A stretch of 64,000 bases of DNA from Candidatus Altimarinota bacterium (GTDB lineage Bacteria > Patescibacteriota > Gracilibacteria > BD1-5 > UBA6164): positions 62,001-126,000 of the forward strand of contig JAQTWV010000002.1 of assembly GCA_028689115.1 (NCBI GenBank), in the 5' to 3' direction. The notes under the pieces were generated by a model. It ran no database searches. It was not told the origin of the DNA and saw only the letters and a program-made list of their open reading frames with translations. The translations under genes were made by a program, and so were the position numbers. This document shows, piece after piece, positions 1-9,795 of this stretch (positions are counted from its first letter, which is position 1; each line of letters starts with the position of its first letter).

Positions 1-196
1 TCTTGTGTTCTATTGGAAAAACAAGTAGGTTTTGTTTATGTCAATAATATGGATATTTATTATATCTTATTTCCCAATACTTTGTTTTGTGCACAAGTAA
101 TGGTTTTTCATCTTCTTCTATTTTACAAAAAGGACAAATTTCTTTAGTAAGAAAAATGTTTTGTTCAGAGTACTTTTTTCTATCTCAAAATATCAT
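1..196 (-). CDS. HIT-family protein, N-terminal part (cut by window edge)
   Basis: Only the first 65 residues are in the window; the rest lies beyond base 1. A CPFC pair at residues 21-24 is followed by a tryptophan-containing strand, a Tyr-Gly-His segment and a run reading LLVFPIEHK. This is the order seen at the start of HIT/GalT-like nucleotide hydrolases and transferases: zinc Cys pair, then the 'L..P..H' strand. The catalytic HxHxH motif would lie outside the window, so the exact subfamily cannot be told. It is transcribed divergently from tyrS. Two TGA codons are read as Gly. A small HIT enzyme is the best guess from the visible part. Confidence 0.6.
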
Positions 197-321
197 AAAT
201 TTAATTAAATTATTTTAATTTAATTAAATTTAACTAAAAGTACATAAAAATCAAATTTTTATTGATTTATAGCACTTTTTAAATATATTATTTTAAATAT
301 TTATTTATAAAATATATTTGC
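197..321. promoter_or_regulatory. Divergent intergenic region, HIT gene / tyrS
   Basis: This 125-base AT-only stretch separates two divergent genes and must hold both promoters. I see A/T-rich TTTAAATA-like boxes but no pair clear enough to assign. There is no T-box-like structure ahead of tyrS. Confidence 0.35.
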
Positions 322-1602
322 ATGAAGACATTAAAACAGGAATTAGCGGATAGATGACTATTATATCAATTTACAAGTGATGAATTATTTAAAAAATTTG
401 ATGAATGAAAAGGTAGTTTTTATTGTGGTTTTGATCCAACTGCAGATTCACTACATCTTTGAAATTTCATAGGTTTTATGGTTTGAGTTCATCTTATGAG
501 AAGATGAAATAAATACTTTGCTCTTACTTGATGAGCAACTGGTATGATTTGAGATCCAGGATGAAAAGATAGTGAAAGAACATTTTTAAGTCCTGAAATT
601 CTTGATAAAAATCAAGTAAAAATCTCAGCTCAAATTACAGGAATATTAAATAATTTAGAATGATTTTCTCAAAAAAAGTTTAATTATGATTTTGTAAATA
701 ATAAGGACTTTTATGTTGGTATGGGTTATCTAGATTTTCTAAGAGAAGTAGGGAAATTCATAACTATAAATGTTATGATGAGCAAAGATACTGTAAAAAA
801 GAGGATAGAAGATCCAAATCAATCAATTTCATATACAGAGTTTTCATATATGCTTTTACAAGGTTATGATTTTTGTAGGTTATTTAAAGATGAGTGAGTA
901 ACTCTTCAAATTGGTTGACAAGATCAATGGTGAAATTTAGTTACATGAACAGAACTTATTAGAAAAAAATATGAAGCAGAAACTTTTGCTTTAACTTGGC
1001 CATTAATTACAGACTCTACTGGTAAAAAATTTGGTAAAAGTGAAGGTAATGCTATGTTTTTAGATAAAAATAAAACAAGTCCATATTTCATTTATCAATA
1101 TTTTATGAATACAAGTGATGCTGATATTTGAAAATATATGAAGATGCTAACTTTGATTGAAACTGAAGAAATAGATAAAATAGTTGCTAATCATATGGAA
1201 AAACCAGAAAATAGAGAAGGTCAAAAATTACTTGCTTACAAAATTGTAGAGATTATTCATGGCAGTAAGGAAGCAGATTTAGCTTTAAGAATTTCTGATT
1301 TTATGTTTTGAGAAAATGATAAACTTGAAATTTTAAAATCTTTAAGTAATGATGAATTAAATACTTTTTTACAAGCTATGTGATGATTTATATTTGCTTG
1401 AGAAAACTTATTTGAAACTATTGTTAAATCTGGACTTGAAAGTTCAAATTCAAATGCTAGAAATGCTGTAAAATCATGAGCTATTTTTATAAATGAAGAA
1501 AAGGTTGTTGATTTTAATTTAGATTTAAATACTAAATTTATAAATGATAAAATTTTACTTTTAAGAAAAGGGAAGAAGAATTTTAGAATAATTGTTAAAT
1601 AA
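322..1602 (+). CDS. tyrS: Tyrosyl-tRNA synthetase
   Basis: Charges tRNA-Tyr with tyrosine in the cytoplasm (class I synthetase). At 426 residues it has the usual bacterial TyrRS length. The HIGH-type signature is HLGN at residues 45-48, with its Gly encoded by TGA. The KMSKS-type loop is KFGKSEGN near residues 236-243. The tyrosine-pocket region reads [14 protein letters not shown] and the QxGGxDQ motif is present around 200. The C-terminal part resembles the S4-like tRNA-binding region. ATG at 322 gives the right N-terminus, and no Shine-Dalgarno sequence precedes it. It is a single-gene unit closed by a terminator. Confidence 0.96.
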
Positions 1603-1636
1603 AAAAATATCAATCATTAATGATTGATATTTTTTT
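1601..1636 (+). terminator. Terminator of tyrS
   Basis: A near-perfect hairpin (ATATCAATCATTA / TAATGATTGATAT) is flanked by A and T runs and overlaps the tyrS stop codon. Confidence 0.8.
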
Positions 1637-1705
1637 ATGCAATTTTTGTAATTATAAAATTTGTATGGTATTATTTATTATACCTTATAAATTTATTATT
1701 TAAAT

Positions 1706-2734
1706 ATGAATAAAAGTCTTAATAAAAAATCAATTATTATACTGAGTGTTTCAGTATTGTTAATTGTTTTGGTTTACCTTATATTTTCATTTACTAAAAG
1801 TAAACAATTAGAAACAACAGATATTAATACTGAAACTAATTCAGGTATTGTTGAAGATATTATTAATAGTGGTACATGAATTAATGATAAAACTTTAGAT
1901 TCAGTAGATAATAGTCTTAGTGCTGAAGAAATAAAAAAAATAGAAATAATAAAATCTATTAACGAAGCTTGAAATACTTGAAATACTAATATTTGTGAAA
2001 ATATAGAAGACTCAACTAAAAAAAATCAATGTTTTGATAATGCTTATGCGGCAAAAGCAAGTTTTGAAAATAACCTAGATTATTGTTTAAAAATAAATAA
2101 TATAGATGTTAAATCAAAATGTAGTGATATGTATTATTATAACAATTCTATTGATACTAAAAAAGAAGAATTATGTAATAAAATAAATCAAATAGGATTG
2201 AAAAATACTTGTAAAAAGCATTTTATAATATCAAAAGTTGAATCTACATCATATACTGGTGATTCAAAGGTTTGTAATGAATTATCTGGATCAGATAAAG
2301 ATTATTGTATAAGTAATATAAAAAATAAAAAAGATACTGATATTCTTTCAGATGCAATTGACACTAATGATATATCAAAATGTAATAATATTTTAGATAC
2401 TAATTTAAAAAATACGTGTAAAGATAGTATTAATTTTACAAACGCAGTAAAAAATAGTGATATTACACTTTGTAATAAGATTTTAGATACAACTAAAAAA
2501 GAGAGTTGTACTAACTCTATGGGAAAACTTACAGATAATGATAATTTTAAAAAAGCAATTTCATTACTTGATATAAAGTATTGTGCAAAAATAATTTCTA
2601 GTGAATTAAAACAAAAATGTAGTGATACTATATATTTAAAAAATGCTGTATGAACAAAAGATAAAAATAAGTGTACTTATATTCTAGGTTGAGATTTGCA
2701 AGAACAATGTTATTCATTTTTTAGTTTAAATTAA
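1706..2734 (+). CDS. Membrane-anchored protein with eight Cys-x(10-11)-Cys repeats
   Basis: I do not recognise the family. The 342-residue product starts with a basic N-terminus and one membrane segment (about residues 9-28, ILSVSVLLIVLVYLIF), then an acidic Ser/Thr/Asn linker. The rest is an extracytoplasmic array of cysteine pairs, eight of the form C-x10-C or C-x11-C (for example CNNILDTNLKNTC and CNKILDTTKKESC), spaced about 30 residues apart. The internal repetition suggests a solenoid of short helical hairpins, each closed by a disulfide. The gene lies just upstream of a secreted protein, 22 bases apart, possibly in the same transcript. Function unknown; a surface or cell-contact role is inference from location only. 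Confidence 0.8.
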
Positions 2735-2756
2735 TTTTAAAATCTTATATATAATT

Positions 2757-5258
2757 ATGAAAAAAATATTTATTATAACATTTATATTTTTTGCTTTTGT
2801 AAATTATTCATATGCATGAATAAATCCTACAATTACATTGACATGAACTACTCTTGAAGATATTTCTTGAGTTTGAAATGGATGAAAATTAGTTTTCCCA
2901 TCAACAAGTTGAGTAGTTATAAATGCTTCATCTCTTGATTCTAATGCTAATTCAAATATTTCAATTTCTTGAAATTTTTGGTTACAAAATGTTTCAAGTG
3001 TAACTGATGCATCACTTTGATGGGCTACATTTGATATATGAGTTGTAACTTGAGCTCCAAAAGTAGTATTGGTAAATAATTTAAACAATACATTTACTTT
3101 TTCATGATATGCATGGTCTAATGCAGCAGGTTGGATATATTTTTCATCTACTAATTTAGTTGCTTGAGATAATAATACAAAAGTAGTTTATGATAGGAAT
3201 TTAGAAAGAGTAAATTGATGTGCATGGAGTCAAAATCTAGGTTGGATTTGTATTGATAATTATTTTTTAGATACAACTCCAATTGATGTAACTTCAGCTC
3301 CTTGGACTATAGTATTTTGACCATCAGTTACTGATAATGCAAAAAATATAGTTTTACCGGAAACTATAACAAACATAAATGTTGAAAATTGGAATTCAAT
3401 TGCAACTTCTACCTATACAAGTTCAAATTTTATTCATGATTTTAGAAAATCAAAAACTTATAATATTACTTGAATTACTGATACAAGTTGAAACATAAGT
3501 AATCCAACTACTATGAAAATAGTTTCTTGAGTACCAACAACAATACTTGATTCTAATAATATTTGATGAGGTGCAACTGCATCAACAATTACAAATACAT
3601 TTCTTACGACTAAGATTGCAAATTGAAATGATAAACATCACTTAAGCTTTAAACTTAGAGATAAATATGGAAATCCAGTTATAAGTGAATCTTGAATAAA
3701 AGATGTAAATGTAACTTTATCTTTTTTAAATGATATGGATGCTGATCAAATTGATAATCTTGATTTATGAGATGCTATATCTTATAGTAATAATCAATTT
3801 TGATTATTAAATTGATTGATAAGTAATATTTGAACTAGTAATAATACTATAACTTGAAATTATAGTGTAGATATATCTTCAATTGCTCCAACAAAAGTAT
3901 GATATAGTTATACTACAAATAATAATGATATTTCGCTTGATAATGTTCAAATTGATATTACTTGATGAGCTTGAGTTTGATGAACAATTGTTCCATATAA
4001 TAATTTTTTTAATGTCCCTAATAAATTAATATTTATTCCAGTAGTAAAAGTTGATTCTATTTCAAATGATTTAAGTTGGAATATACCAAGAGATGTAGAA
4101 ACATTTTTTACTTGATCTATATCAATAAATACTCCAATTAGTATTTCAAATATTCAGGTTCAAAATGTACTTGATACAATGAGTTGATGATTAAATAAAA
4201 ATATGTTTATTAGTTTTCAAAATTTATGATCTACAAATTGAACAAACATATGTACTTGAAATAATGTCCCAAATTTTGATAATACATCTTATAATTATAT
4301 AAGTACTTTAGAATGTAATAATTATTCACTAGATGGATCATCAAATATAATTACATCTCATAATTGAACTTACAATTCTACAACTAATATTTCAGATTGA
4401 TTTAAAGCAACTCCAAAGGTAGTTTTGGCATGAATTCCTAGTTTTGATGTAATGTATAGTTCAAATATATTTTACACAAAGTGATTAAAAACTATAAAAT
4501 ATCCATCTTTTACTAATTTATTTTCAAATTCACTTTTAAATAATTGATTAAAAGTTTCATGAATTGTAAATTCTAATAATTCTCATTTTTCAGTCATTGC
4601 AAATGAAAGTATAGATTATATATGAAGTTTAGATAAAAATACACTATTTACAAATATAAGAAAAAATGCATATCTGTATCAAAAGGCGTGAGTATGAACA
4701 CATAATGGTATTATGTATTTAAACTCTAATTATAATCTTAATTCTTGGCCTGTTTGAGTTGATACTATATTAGTAATTTGAGCAGATGTAATTGTAAATA
4801 GCGATATTTCTAAGACACCTTGAAAAGTTAAGTCAATTATAGCATTAAAATGAAATACAACTAATAAATGAAATATATGGGTAAAAGATAATGTTAAAAA
4901 TATTTCAGCAACGCTTGTGTCAGATAGATCAATATTATCTTGAGATGGAACTAATACTTATGTTGATAATTATGCTAAAAATCAATTATATATAAAGTGA
5001 AGTCTGTTATCGTATAATACAATCGGATGATCAAGTTCTGCAACTCCTATATGTCCATTTTATGTTACTACTTGTAATTTTAACGAATCTAAGAAATATG
5101 ATTTAAATAAATTTAGATATTTTATAAAATGATTATTTCCTTGAAGTGAATCAGTTGGGATTCCTATGATATCTTGATATGATGAAGCACCTATGATTGT
5201 TGAATATGATAGTGATATACAAATAAATACTCCAAAAATATTTTTGAATTGAAATTAA
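2757..5258 (+). CDS. Large secreted surface protein with AWS..GWI motifs
   Basis: An 833-residue protein with a classical signal peptide (basic KK, hydrophobic stretch, cleavage near YSYA-G at residue 20). The body is rich in Gly, Thr, Ser and Asn and predicted beta. An early region carries two copies of an AWS-x3-GWI-x(F/I) motif (YAWSNAAGWIYF and CAWSQNLGWICI), a repeat familiar from secreted proteins of Patescibacteria. The C-terminal part has a Cys-containing segment (PFYVTTCNFNE). Gly is almost entirely TGA, so under the standard code the gene would look like rubble. It probably shares a transcript with the preceding Cys-repeat gene. Function unknown; a cell-envelope or surface-layer-associated protein is likely. 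Confidence 0.8.
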
Positions 5259-5260
5259 AA

Positions 5261-5297
5261 AACAAAAAGACAAAATTAAAATTTTGTCTTTTTGTTT
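5261..5297 (+). terminator. Terminator of the surface-protein gene
   Basis: Stem AACAAAAAGACAAAATT paired with AATTTTGTCTTTTTGTT, right after the TAA at 5256. Confidence 0.8.
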
Positions 5298-5302
5298 CAA
5301 AA

Positions 5303-5358
5303 AATTAGATTAAAAAATAAATTCAAGCATTGCTTGAATTTATTTTTTAATCTAATTT
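5303..5358 (-). terminator. Long terminator hairpin of the CNB-protein gene
   Basis: A stem of about 27 bp with a minimal loop at 5330/5331. It overlaps the stop codon of the minus-strand gene and could serve both strands. Confidence 0.7.
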
Positions 5359-5742
5359 AAGATTTTCTTCAATTCTTTGAATAATTAATTTATTTATGTT
5401 ATTTGCATCATTGTTTATTATATTTATTAAATCAGATAGATTTAATACTATTACTTCTATATTACTTAATGCGCTTACTGTTGCTGTTCTAGCTTCTTCA
5501 TTTAGAAGAGCAATTTCTCAAAAAATATCTCAAGGATTTAATTCTGCAACTCTTTGTCATCAAATTGAAATTGTAACTTTTCATTTTTTCAAAATATATC
5601 ATTCTCAATTTGAATTTTCTCATTCTACAATTATTAATTCTCATAGTGAATATTCTCTTTGCTCACAATTATTAATTATTGAATCTACTATTTCTTTATC
5701 AAATCAGTGAAAAATTTTTAATCAATATATACTTTCAGGCAT
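5347..5742 (-). CDS. Cyclic-nucleotide-binding (Crp/cNMP) domain protein
   Basis: A 131-residue single-domain protein. The fold's hallmark phosphate-binding cassette is clear: PGDIFGEIALLNEEARTATV, with Gly-Glu and Ala-Arg in the positions that bind the cyclic phosphate and ribose in CRP and PKA regulatory subunits. Upstream come the usual beta-roll strands (IIVEGENS..GYILKKGKVTI). There is no DNA-binding helix-turn-helix or other partner domain, so this is a stand-alone sensor rather than a transcription factor. Its partner is not obvious from the neighbours. It is a monocistron between two terminators. Confidence 0.85.
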
Positions 5743-5791
5743 AAAAAAAGTGTTAATATTTAAATTACAATTAAATATTAACACTTTTTTT
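5743..5791 (-). terminator. Terminator of the ttcA-like gene
   Basis: Stem AAGTGTTAATATTTAA / TTAAATATTAACACTT with a 7-base loop, placed just past the minus-strand stop codon at 5806. Confidence 0.75.
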
Positions 5792-5805
5792 ATTATTATG
5801 CAAAA

Positions 5806-6558
5806 TTACATAGAATAACCATCTTTTTCGTATTTTTCTCTAAAATCTTTTATTAATGCCCAAAACATATTTTCAGTATATTTAGGAAAGTTTTTTTCAT
5901 TTTCCCAAATTATATTGTATTTTATCTTATTTCTCATTGTATTTTCTCAAACGGGACAGTTACAAGAAGAATAGGGGATTTCTTTTTGTTTTACAAAATT
6001 TACTAAATCTTTTTCTCTTATATATGACATTGGTCTAATAAAAGTTATATCTCACTTGCTCATTTTGTTTACAGGTGGCATAATTTTTAATTTTCTTCAT
6101 TCTATCATATTCATCATAGTTGTAACAACAATGTCATCCATATGGTGACCAAAAGCTATCTTTGTTGCATTGTATTTTGTACATAATTTAAACATTGCAA
6201 TTCTTCTAGCATAAGCACACCATTGACAACTTTGTCATACTCAATCATTTAATTTAGATTCCTCTGGTAGATTTATATTTACTTTTTCTAGTGGAATATT
6301 TAAAACTTCTTCAAAATATTTCCTTTTTTCTTCAAAATTTATATCACAATCAATTAAAAATTCTTTAAAAATATAAATTCATCTTATTTCAAATTTGTCT
6401 TTTACAATTTTTCTATATTCATTTAATAAGTATCATAAAACCATAGAATCTTTTCATCATGAAACTCATAGAAGAATAGTTTCTCCTGGTTTTATCATTT
6501 CAAAATCCATTATTGCTGATCTAAGTTTTTTTAATAATTTTTTCTCTAGCGCGCTCAT
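5806..6558 (-). CDS. TtcA/TilS-type PP-loop ATPase (tRNA thiolation)
   Basis: A 250-residue member of the N-type ATP-pyrophosphatase family that adenylates a tRNA base before sulfur transfer. The PP-loop GVSGGKDSMVL sits near residues 28-38, with three of its glycines encoded by TGA. Two Cys motifs follow: CQWC near 109-112, equivalent to the CxxC of TtcA that binds the Fe-S cluster, and a C-terminal CNCPVG. The GHHMDDI segment matches the second ATP-binding motif. This architecture is that of 2-thiocytidine-32 synthase TtcA or a close archaeal-type relative. The exact target base cannot be read from the sequence. It is a single-gene unit with its own terminator. Confidence 0.85.
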
Positions 6559-6616
6559 AAATTATATTATTTTTAAAATTTGCTAGATTTTATTTATTTT
6601 TATTTTTTAAACAAAT

Positions 6617-6650
6617 AAAAAAACTAAATTTATAAAATTTAGTTTTTTTT
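6617..6650 (-). terminator. Terminator of the small lipoprotein gene
   Basis: Perfect stem AAAAAACTAAATTT / AAATTTAGTTTTTT, 20 bases past the minus-strand stop codon. Confidence 0.75.
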
Positions 6651-6669
6651 TTAATTAATTTATTTCTAA

Positions 6670-6942
6670 TTAATTTAATTCAACTGTATCAGTAGATTCA
6701 GTAGTAGTATCCATATCAATTTCAACACCAGTAGAAGTAGTTTCTTCAGTTGTACCAGTAGAAGTAGTATCAGTAGTTGAATCAACAGCATCAATTTCTA
6801 AAGGTTCAGTAGTAGTATCCATATTAATTTCAACACCAGTAGAAGTAGTTTCTACATTTTCTTCAACAGTAGCTTCACCACAAGAAACTAATAAAGTTAA
6901 AGCTAAAACACTTAATAACGCAATTAATTTTTTCATAAGCAT
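6670..6942 (-). CDS. Small Thr-rich lipoprotein with internal repeats
   Basis: A 90-residue predicted lipoprotein. It has a lipobox LLVSC near residues 17-21, so it should be lipidated on Cys and anchored in the membrane. The mature part is a low-complexity acidic Thr/Glu chain holding two copies of ETTSTGVEI(N/D)MDTTTE separated by a shorter TTSTG unit. It is probably an unstructured surface tether. All glycines here are GGN, with no TGA. A second ATG six bases downstream (MKKL...) fits the usual signal-peptide start equally well. No function can be assigned. Confidence 0.75.
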   Translation of the reverse strand: MLMKKLIALLSVLALTLLVSCGEATVEENVETTSTGVEINMDTTTEPLEIDAVDSTTDTTSTGTTEETTSTGVEIDMDTTTESTDTVELN

Positions 6943-7144
6943 TTATTATATATATATAAAAAGTGAGCCTATTATAAATAAATAATTTAATAATCAATAG
7001 TTTTTTCAATAAACAGCATATTTTAGATTTACAAATGACATAATTATTGTAGAATTAATATTTAATTTTTTTTAACAATTATTGTTGTATTTTTTAACTT
7101 TTTGCTTATATTATATCAATATTACATTTATAAATCATTAAATA

Positions 7145-8599
7145 ATGGTAAGAAGAAGATGAAGTAATTCAATGTTACAAAAAAATATAAAAGATTATAT
7201 TGTTCCAATAATATGATGAATATTAGTTTTATTTTTAATATTTAATTTATTTTCTGGAGATTCTTCTGATGATACTAAAACATCAGTTGAAAATCAATCT
7301 GGAATTTCAGTTAGTTTAGATTCTGATTCTTCAAGTGCTACTATAGTTTATCCTTGAGATTATAAGAAGGAAATTGAATGAGATTCTATGTTGTATAAAT
7401 GAGAAAAAGTATTGGTAAAACAATGAACTATTAGTTTAAATTTTGATAATTTAGTTAATTTTAAAATTAATAAATTATGAGAACTTACTTATCTTGAAAA
7501 TTGAGATTTTTCAATAACTTCTGGAGAAATTTGGTTAGATACAACTAAATCTGTTAATTTAAATATGAATTTTGCAAATTTAAAAATTGACGAAAATTCT
7601 CATTTAGCTTTCTCACAAAATGAAGTTGAATCTACTATTTACTTAATTTCTTGATTTGTAGAAGTTTCAAATTTATCTTGAAAAAATACAGTTTTGGCTC
7701 CTTGAGAAAAAATTACTATTTCTAGAACTGATGCTTCAAAAAGTGATGTAGATTTAACTTTATTAAAAGAAAATATTGATCAATTTTTCTTAAAATCTGA
7801 TTGGTTTATATTAAATAAATGATCTTTGTATATAACTAATGATTCAGAAACATCAACAGGAGAATTACTATCACAAACAGGTACTTTAAATAATAATTCA
7901 AATTTATCTATAGGTAATGAAATGTTATCATTTAATAATTTAGTTGATGAATCAAATGTTTCATCTCCAATAATTAAGATAAATGGTACTTATACAAATT
8001 TGGATATTTCAAGTATTACTGTTAATTGAAAAAGTGCTATTTTAGATAAAACGGCAATGACATTTAAATTTGATAATGTTGATGTTTCAAATAAAGAAAA
8101 TGATTTAGTTTTTAAAATATTTAATGATTCTAATGAACAAATTTCAAGATTTGTTTATACTGTATATTATAGCTTATGATCTTCAAATAATAATACAACA
8201 GTTACGCCAGATGTAGTTCAAGAAACTAAAACTTCATGACTTAAGGTTCAAAATTTTTCAGCCGATGGTTCAGATTTTACATTTACATCACCTACAACTC
8301 AAGATACATATACTTCAACAGAAAATTTTATTACAATTAGATGAAAAGTAAATGCAGAATGAATTGATAAAATAACTATAAATGATTTTGAATTATGATC
8401 ATTTAATGGCTCAACATGGAGATATCATGCTGATGTTGAATATAATAACTTAGCAGAATGAACAAATGTATATGAAATAAAATATTTTAGTGCAGGGAAA
8501 TTAGTTTATACTAATTATTTTACAATAATTAGAAAAACAACTTCTAATTCTTGAAGTTCTTCTACAGAAGAAAATAGTGCTACGGAAACAACACAATAA
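7145..8599 (+). CDS. FecR-domain membrane protein
   Basis: A 484-residue protein with a short basic cytoplasmic N-terminus, one membrane segment (about residues 22-37) and a long extracytoplasmic region. Residues about 60-200 resemble FecR beta-helix repeats: GEIWLDTT..., then SGFVEVSNLSGKNTVLAPGEKITI, the 'GxVxV..... vvl.pGe...v' pattern. In classical systems FecR senses an outside signal and controls an ECF sigma factor, but no sigma gene is nearby, so here it is more likely structural or glycan-binding. The C-terminal half is Ser/Thr-rich with a beta-sandwich-like segment. The tail ends in low-complexity SGSSSTEEN. A terminator follows immediately. Confidence 0.75.
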
Positions 8600-8628
8600 A
8601 AAAATCCCAATGGGATTTTTTTATTGTG
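8597..8628 (+). terminator. Terminator of the FecR-domain gene
   Basis: Hairpin AATAAAAAAATCCC-AAT-GGGATTTTTTTATT beginning at the TAA stop codon. Confidence 0.8.
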
Positions 8629-8641
8629 TTGTTTCCTTTGT

Positions 8642-8962
8642 TTAGCAAGAACATCAGCTTCCACAACCACCTGGAGCACAACTAGAACCACTTTCACCAC
8701 CACCAATTATACTTATAAACATTGATTTAATTTCTTCATCACTAGGTATAATTCATTCAAAAATTGTATCTCTAAAGTCAATAGATTCTTCTTCTACAAT
8801 TAATGCAGGCTCACTTTTTATGTTAAGTTCATTTTTAAGATTTTCATCATCTGTAACTTCTATACTTATAAAATCAGATAATCCTAATTCTTCTAATGAA
8901 TTAATTACTTTATTATTTAACTCTTTAGTATTTTCAGCACTTCAATATATTTTTACTTTCAT
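8642..8962 (-). CDS. Thioredoxin-fold protein with C-terminal Cys/Gly tail
   Basis: A 106-residue protein. Residues 1-85 follow the small thioredoxin-fold pattern of redox-active disulfide proteins (MKVKIYGSAENTKEL... LEELG... EPALIVEEE...PSDEEI), but the N-terminal CxxC expected at the IYG-x-x-x position is missing (GSAEN). The last 15 residues form a cysteine-rich tail, SCAPGGCGSGCSC, with four Cys. The redox or metal site appears to have moved from the fold to a flexible tail. It could be a thiol carrier, a metal-binding protein or a metallochaperone; the sequence does not decide. It is single-gene and separated by terminators on both sides. Confidence 0.7.
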
Positions 8963-8985
8963 TTTCTATATGTTATCATCTAAAT

Positions 8986-9026
8986 AAAAATAGTATTTGA
9001 ATTATACTTCAAATACTATTTTTTTA
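8986..9026 (-). terminator. Terminator of rplY
   Basis: Stem AAATAGTATTTGAA / TTCAAATACTATTT with flanking A/T tracts, immediately past the rplY stop codon on the minus strand. Confidence 0.75.
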
Positions 9027-9038
9027 AAATTATTTTTA

Positions 9039-9644
9039 TTATTTTGTTTCTGCTTTAGTTTCTTCTTCTGTTACAACAGGAGTTTCAACTTCAACTTTAG
9101 CTGGTTTAGCAGCAGTTGCAACAATATCATCAGAGTGATTTAATACTTCAAATTTTGAAGATATATTTAAGTCAGAAATTCTAATAACATCTCACATTTC
9201 TTCCAATTTTGATAAATCAACGTCAAATGAATCAATTAAGTCTTTAGGTAAAACTTTTACTTCAACTTCTTTGATATGTTCTTCTAAAATAGCACCTTCT
9301 TTAACTGCTTTTGAAGTACCAGTAAAATGTAAGTGAATTTTTGTATGAACTTTTTCACCTTTAGTAATAGCGAAAAAATCAATATGTTGAAATTCTCATT
9401 GTACAGGAGTTTTTTGAATATCATGAACTAATACTTCAATAGATTTTTTTTCTATTTTTATATTAATAATATGAGATTCTCAAGATACTCTAAATAGTTT
9501 TAAAAATTCAGAATAATCAACTTTAATAGCAATTGGTTCTTGATTTTTTCAATAAACTACAGCTGGTATCATTTTAGCGGCTCTTATTTCTTTGTTTTTT
9601 TCCTCAGTATTTCTAATTTGAGCATTTAAATTTAGGTTTTCCAT
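9039..9644 (-). CDS. rplY: 50S ribosomal protein bL25, long (CTC) form
   Basis: A 201-residue 5S-rRNA-binding protein of the two-domain CTC type. The N-terminal domain starts LNAQIRNTEEKNKEIRAAKMIPAVVYG, the classical L25 opening (R..g...arrLR..G.iPavvYG). The C-terminal domain carries the beta-rich CTC region (ILEEHIKEVEVKVLPKDLIDSFDVDLS), followed by an acidic Lys/Glu/Thr tail. Glycines are a mix of GGN and TGA. Two tandem TTGCAA-type promoters lie upstream and a terminator lies downstream, so it is transcribed alone. Confidence 0.93.
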
Positions 9645-9663
9645 AGTCTTGATTTGATATATA

Positions 9664-9719
9664 ATAATATTTTAAATTAAAAAGCTTGCAAATTCTAATC
9701 ATAAAACTAAAATTTGCAA
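9664..9719 (-). promoter_or_regulatory. Tandem promoters of rplY
   Basis: On the minus strand two consecutive promoters are visible. TTGCAA (9714-9719), 16 bases, TAGAAT (9692-9697); then TTGCAA (9686-9691), 16 bases, TATTAT (9664-9669). The proximal start would give a 5' leader of about 10-15 bases. Confidence 0.6.
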
Positions 9720-9730
9720 AACTTTTTTGA

Positions 9731-9773
9731 AAAATTGTATTTTTATGTTTTAAAGATAAAAATACAATTTTTT
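9731..9773 (-). terminator. Terminator of the PP2C-like sensor gene
   Basis: Stem AAAATTGTATTTTTAT / ATAAAAATACAATTTT, 23 bases beyond the minus-strand stop codon. Confidence 0.75.
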
Positions 9774-9795
9774 ATTTCACTATTTTCAGGCTTAA

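Noticed and set aside
2804-3088. Minus-strand open frame opposite the large surface protein
   Set aside because: It is a shadow frame. The plus strand encodes a signal-peptide protein continuous from 2757 to 5258 once TGA is read as Gly.
5303-5358. Long palindromes between genes as CRISPR or REP-type repeats
   Set aside because: Each palindrome is unique in sequence, single and located at 3' ends, so terminators are the simplest reading. No spacer-repeat array exists in the window.
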